Assembly (NCBI GenBank): GCA_933207985.1
Contig: OW240920.1
Location: forward strand, 134,568,043 to 134,632,042
Length of the DNA: 64,000 nucleotides
Direction: 5' to 3'
Origin: Pelobates cultripes
Taxonomy: Eukaryota; Chordata; Amphibia; Anura; Pelobatidae
In this document: positions 60,793 through 64,000 of the stretch, piece by piece
Position numbering within the stretch: the stretch's first letter is position 1
Layout: each line of letters begins with the position of its first letter
Position numbers and translations under genes: made by a program
The notes under the pieces: generated by a model
The model's database searches: none
Seen by the model: the letters and a program-made list of their open reading frames with translations, nothing else
Told to the model about the DNA's origin: nothing

Positions 60793-60915
60793 GACCAGCG
60801 GTAGGCAACCTTTAGCACTCCTGATGTTTTGGACTACATCTCCCTTGGTGCTTTGCAAGCATTATGGGGGATATAGACTACAACATCTGGAGTTCCAAAG
60901 TTGCCTTACACTGCT
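60793..60915. mobile_element. Fold-back MITE (GGTAGGCAACCTTT type)
   Basis: The left arm cggtaggcaacctttagcac and ggactacatctccc folds onto gggggatatagac and ctggagttccaaagttgcc. A short copy is at 19031-19137. Confidence 0.7.
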
Positions 60916-61611
60916 ATAAACCTTTTAGTGATTTTACAGATTAGTTGTAGTAACTTTGAAGACACTATTCATTTTTCGAACTGCAGTTAAAACACACTAA
61001 TGTGACAACATTGTGGGGGTTTATTCACTAAGCTGTGAATTGTGGAGATTTGGCAAGAGAACTGCTCATTTTTGGCCAATATAGATTAACTGAAAAAAAT
61101 ACCCTATCTGTAGTTATTCTTCCAGCTCAGCGAATCTTAGCCTAAAGCTTGCAGTTGTCTTGCCAAATTCTCTAAATTCCAGGCTTAGTGTATAAAGCAC
61201 TGCCTTTTATAAAATGTGTATTTCTTATAAATATTTGTTCTACTCCTGCAATGCTTCCAATTATGTCTTCACCTGTTTGATACCAATCTACACAAGATAA
61301 CAAATGTCTCTTCCCTAAAGGCACCAAAAAATGGTTACTTCACATCCTTTCTCCTTATAATATTTGGACTTCAGTAAAATCTTCCAAGAGCTGGTTTGTA
61401 ATAAATATGTAGAATACTGCAAATATTTACTCAAATCTTGGTAATTATCCAATTATATGTGGTTTTATGTATTCTAACCATAGTACTACCCAGTGTTTTC
61501 TACGTATCGCCTTCACGTAAGTGGCTTCCAATTGGCTTATATATTCATATAGTTTTTAATATTTTTCTAGAACTGTTTACTTTTTATACACTGATTACAA
61601 ATGATCCTGTA
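60916..61611. other. Unassigned sequence
   Basis: No gene recognised. 61018-61200 resembles common ttattcactaagctgtgaat-type repeat wording. Confidence 0.4.
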
Positions 61612-61614
61612 GGG

Positions 61615-61950
61615 CAGTGTTTCCCAAAGTGTGAGTCGCAGGGCGATTCCCAGTGGGTTGTGTTGACCCACGCCTCCAGGGAGCTGGGGACCTAAGAGAC
61701 AGGCAGGCAGACTGATTAGTCGGGCCCTTGCCCTGTATGCCGCCGGGCTCCCTCCAATCAGTCTGCTCAGCACCTCTAATCTGCAGCTCCGCCGGGTGCA
61801 GAGCTACAGACCGTGTGATAGAAGTCTCGCAAGCACCCAGAGCGTTGGGTTCTATCGCAAGATTTCTATCACACGGTCTGCAGTTCTATACCCGGCGGAG
61901 CTGCAGACCGCAGAGTTAACCCACCGGGAGAGACACTGGACCACCAGGGA
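61615..61950. mobile_element. Possible hAT-type end (cagtgtttcccaaa) with an inverted repeat
   Basis: Starts gcagtgtttcccaaagtgtg, a word typical of hAT-type ends in vertebrate genomes. 61784-61830 (cagctccgccgggtgcagag and cagaccgtgtgatagaa) is inverted at 61862-61908. No matching right end. Confidence 0.45.
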
Positions 61951-61952
61951 AT

Positions 61953-62420
61953 TTAAAGGACCACTATAGTGCCAGGAAAACATACTCGTTTTCCTGGCAC
62001 TATAGTGCCCTGAGTGTGCCCCCACCCTCAGGGTCCCCCTCCCGCCGGGCTGGATGGCGAAGAAAGGGGTTAAACTTACCTTTATTCCAGCACCGGGCGG
62101 GAAGCTCTCCTCCTCCTCTCCGCCTCCGATCCTCCTCCTGGGCTGAATGCGCATGCGCGGCAAGAGCTGCGCGCGCATTCAGCCGGTCTCATAGGAAAGC
62201 ATTCATAATGCTTTCCTATGGACGCTTGCGTCTTCTCACTGTGATTTTCACAGTGAGAAGCACGCAAGCGCCTCTAGCGGCTGTCAATGAGACAGCCACT
62301 AGAGGGTTTGGAGGCTTGATTAACCCATTTATAAAAAAATGGGCTAACCCTAGCTGGACCTGGCACCCAGACCACTTCATTAAGCTGAAGTGGTCTGGGT
62401 GCCTAGAGTGGTCCTTTATT
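61953..62420. mobile_element. Nearly complete T2-like MITE
   Basis: Begins TTAAAGGACCACTATAGTGC with the hairpin ccaggaaaac / gttttcctgg and ends tgcctagagtggtccttta, slightly mutated at the TTAA. Further hairpins: ataggaaagcatt / aatgctttcctat and cttctcactgtg / cacagtgagaag. Confidence 0.8.
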
Positions 62421-62439
62421 AAAGGTAGGACACAGCCCC

Positions 62440-62665
62440 CACACTCTGCGCCCCCCCCCCACAATGTAACCCCTTCTCTCCCTGCCCCTCCACACTGTAA
62501 CTCCTCTCCCTGCCCCCCTCCCCACACTGTAACCCCCTCTCTCCCTGCCCCTCCCCACACTCCCTGCCCCTTTTTCACCCTGCCCCCCCATTGTAACCCT
62601 TTCTCACCTTGCCCCCTCCACTGTAGTCCTTTCTCCCCATGCCCCCCACCCTGAAACCCTTTTTT
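62440..62665. repeat. C-rich minisatellite (cactgtaaccccctctctcc)
   Basis: About eight degenerate units with ctccctgcccctccccacac words. Pro-rich frames are artefacts. Confidence 0.75.
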
Positions 62666-63146
62666 TCACCATGTGCCAACTTTATGCATCTAAGACTGTT
62701 TGCCATTGTGTGCCAACTTTATGAATCTAAAACTGTTTGCCATGGTGTGCCAATTGAATGCCTCTAAAGCTGGTTGCCATGATGTGCCAAGTTTATGCAT
62801 CTAAAGCTGATTGCCATGATGTGCCAAGTTTATGAATTTAAAGCTGATTGCCCTGGTGTGCCAATTGTATGCCTCTAAAGCGGATTGCCATGATGTGCCA
62901 ATTTTATGCTTCTAAAACTGATTGCCATGGTGTGCCAATTTTATGCACCTAAAGTTGCCATGATGTGCCAATTTTATGCCTCTAAAACTGATTGCCATGG
63001 TCTGTAAATTGTGTGCATCTAAAGCTGATTGCCATGGTGTGCCAATTGAATGTTTTTAAAGATGAATGCCATGATGTGCCAATTGTATGTCTCTAAAACT
63101 GTTTGCCATGGTGTGCCAATTGTATGCTTCTAAAACTGATTGCCAT
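62666..63146. repeat. Minisatellite of about 36 bp (gccatgatgtgccaattt)
   Basis: About thirteen units containing tgccatggtgtgccaatt then atgcctctaaaactgatt, with moderate divergence. Confidence 0.9.
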
Positions 63147-63440
63147 TAGGGATGTGCATGGGGAAAATTTTCGGTTCGGTTCAGCTCGGCATTGCGAAAT
63201 TATGGACTTTGGCACTTCGGTTCGGTTTGGCACTTCAGAACTTCGACACTTTGGAACTTCAGCACTTCTTTTGCGGCCGCTTAGTAGATAACTCCCTAAT
63301 TCCCACGGTATTAGGGAGTTATCTACCAAAAGGCTGAAAGACCTAAATTGGCCTTTCAGCCAATTTTACTAATACTAAGTAAAAATTACTTGGTATTAGT
63401 AAATTCTGCTCCTACTCACTATACCGCGAGTAGGGGCTTA
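63147..63440. mobile_element. Possible DNA element (agggatgtgcatggggaaaa) with hairpins
   Basis: Starts ttagggatgtgcatgggg inside the minisatellite and continues tttcggttcggttc. Perfect 16-bp stem tagataactccctaat / attagggagttatcta (63284-63325). Second stem tttactaatactaagtaa / ttacttggtattagtaaa (63364-63403). The right end is not seen. Confidence 0.5.
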
Positions 63441-63639
63441 TTCATTAAACAAAACAAAAAAACAAATCTTACCATTTGATGTCTTCTTTTTTCGCACTTT
63501 CAAAAAAAAAAAAAAAAATACACGAGCACAAAAAAAAGGCTTATAAAGCCTTGCCCCGCCCTGCAATTAGGCTCAGAACACTCTGATTGGTTGGTTTATG
63601 CCATCCAATCAGAGTATGTAGGGGTTAATTTTTTGGGAG

Positions 63640-64000
63640 GGGGGTTTGGGGACCCCTAGTCACCTGGAGGGGGTTACATTTTTATTCAGGGCCCCCACCC
63701 GCCGCTCAGGGTAGGGGGGCCGGGGGAGGACAATAGGGTCCCCCCCTTGTTGGCCGGGGGAGGACAATAGGGTCCCCCCCTTGTTGGTGGGGGCAGTGGT
63801 GAGGACAATAGGTTCCCCCCCTATTCTAATTTAAGGCCCCCACCCACCGTTCAGGGGTGGGGGTCAGGGGGATGGACAGTAGGTCCCTCCCCTATTGGTA
63901 TTTAGGGCTGGGGTATTTGGCTAACTTAGGGCCCCCACCCGCCAGTCATGGGTGGGGGCCAGGGGGGAGGACAATAGGTCCCCCCCCCTTATTCTAATTT
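63640..64000. repeat. G/C-rich tandem repeat to the window edge
   Basis: Units of about 45-60 bp with gggggaggacaatagggtcc then cccccttgttgg. It continues past the window. Confidence 0.8.

Noticed and set aside
62016..62654. 212-codon plus frame and 120-codon minus frame
   Set aside because: They lie across a T2-like MITE and a C-rich minisatellite; no domain and no conservation evidence.
1..64000. tRNA, rRNA or snRNA genes
   Set aside because: I looked for A/B-box words, 5S-like and U6-like starts and saw none; absence by eye is not proof.

Overview
The window looks like intergenic or intronic DNA from a vertebrate, most likely an anuran amphibian. The case rests on repeat content. Many short elements start TTAAAGG and end CCTTTAA at TTAA targets, which fits the T2/Kolobok MITEs described from Xenopus. 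There is also an 80-bp TTAACCCC...GGGGTTAA MITE, a Penelope-like element, a Tc1-type transposase remnant and an endogenous retrovirus. No complete cellular gene is visible. Almost all longer open frames lie inside repeats. The one plausible host exon is a 75-nt segment on the minus strand at 9021-9095, with good splice sites and coding sense.

Layout. 1-1.99 kb is mostly unassigned. 1.99-5.45 kb holds the 3' half of a degraded endogenous retrovirus on the minus strand (3' LTR, polypurine tract, broken env). A 390-bp piece of it is duplicated around a 430-bp segment copied from about 2.5 kb further on. 5.9-7.9 kb is GT/CA-rich and G-rich repeat DNA. 9-13 kb holds the candidate exon, several T2 MITEs and a 378-bp tandem duplication. 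15.39-16.70 kb is a hAT-like element carrying a C/T-rich minisatellite. 17.2-18.3 kb is a palindrome-rich element. 19-34 kb is mostly unassigned, with T2 elements and a three-level nest at 24.2-25.2 kb. 34.9-36.4 kb is an array of about 48 copies of a 32-bp repeat.

38.3-41.5 kb is a 5'-truncated Penelope-like retroelement (reverse transcriptase plus GIY-YIG endonuclease, one nonsense codon), flanked by CATTATA and inserted into a minisatellite that also contains a 100-N assembly gap. Its 3' region has a hammerhead-like core and three copies of a two-hairpin motif whose stems covary. 42.4-42.6 kb is an 84-bp-arm palindrome that looks like a snap-back template switch. 43.7-44.7 kb and 51.5-54.6 kb are non-autonomous DNA transposons loaded with internal minisatellites. 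48.6-49.3 kb is a Tc1-type fragment. 57.3-58.8 kb is an inverted-repeat element with an internal 48-bp unit expanded to 19 copies and a nested hAT-like MITE with an 8-bp target duplication. 61.6-64 kb is more T2, hAT-like and tandem-repeat DNA.

The genes do not form a pathway. The window records repeated transposition, minisatellite growth inside non-autonomous elements, and template-switch rearrangements. The best candidates for something undescribed are the covarying hairpin repeats in the Penelope element, the snap-back palindrome, and the templated duplication in the retrovirus. All family assignments come from reading the sequence; no database search was possible.
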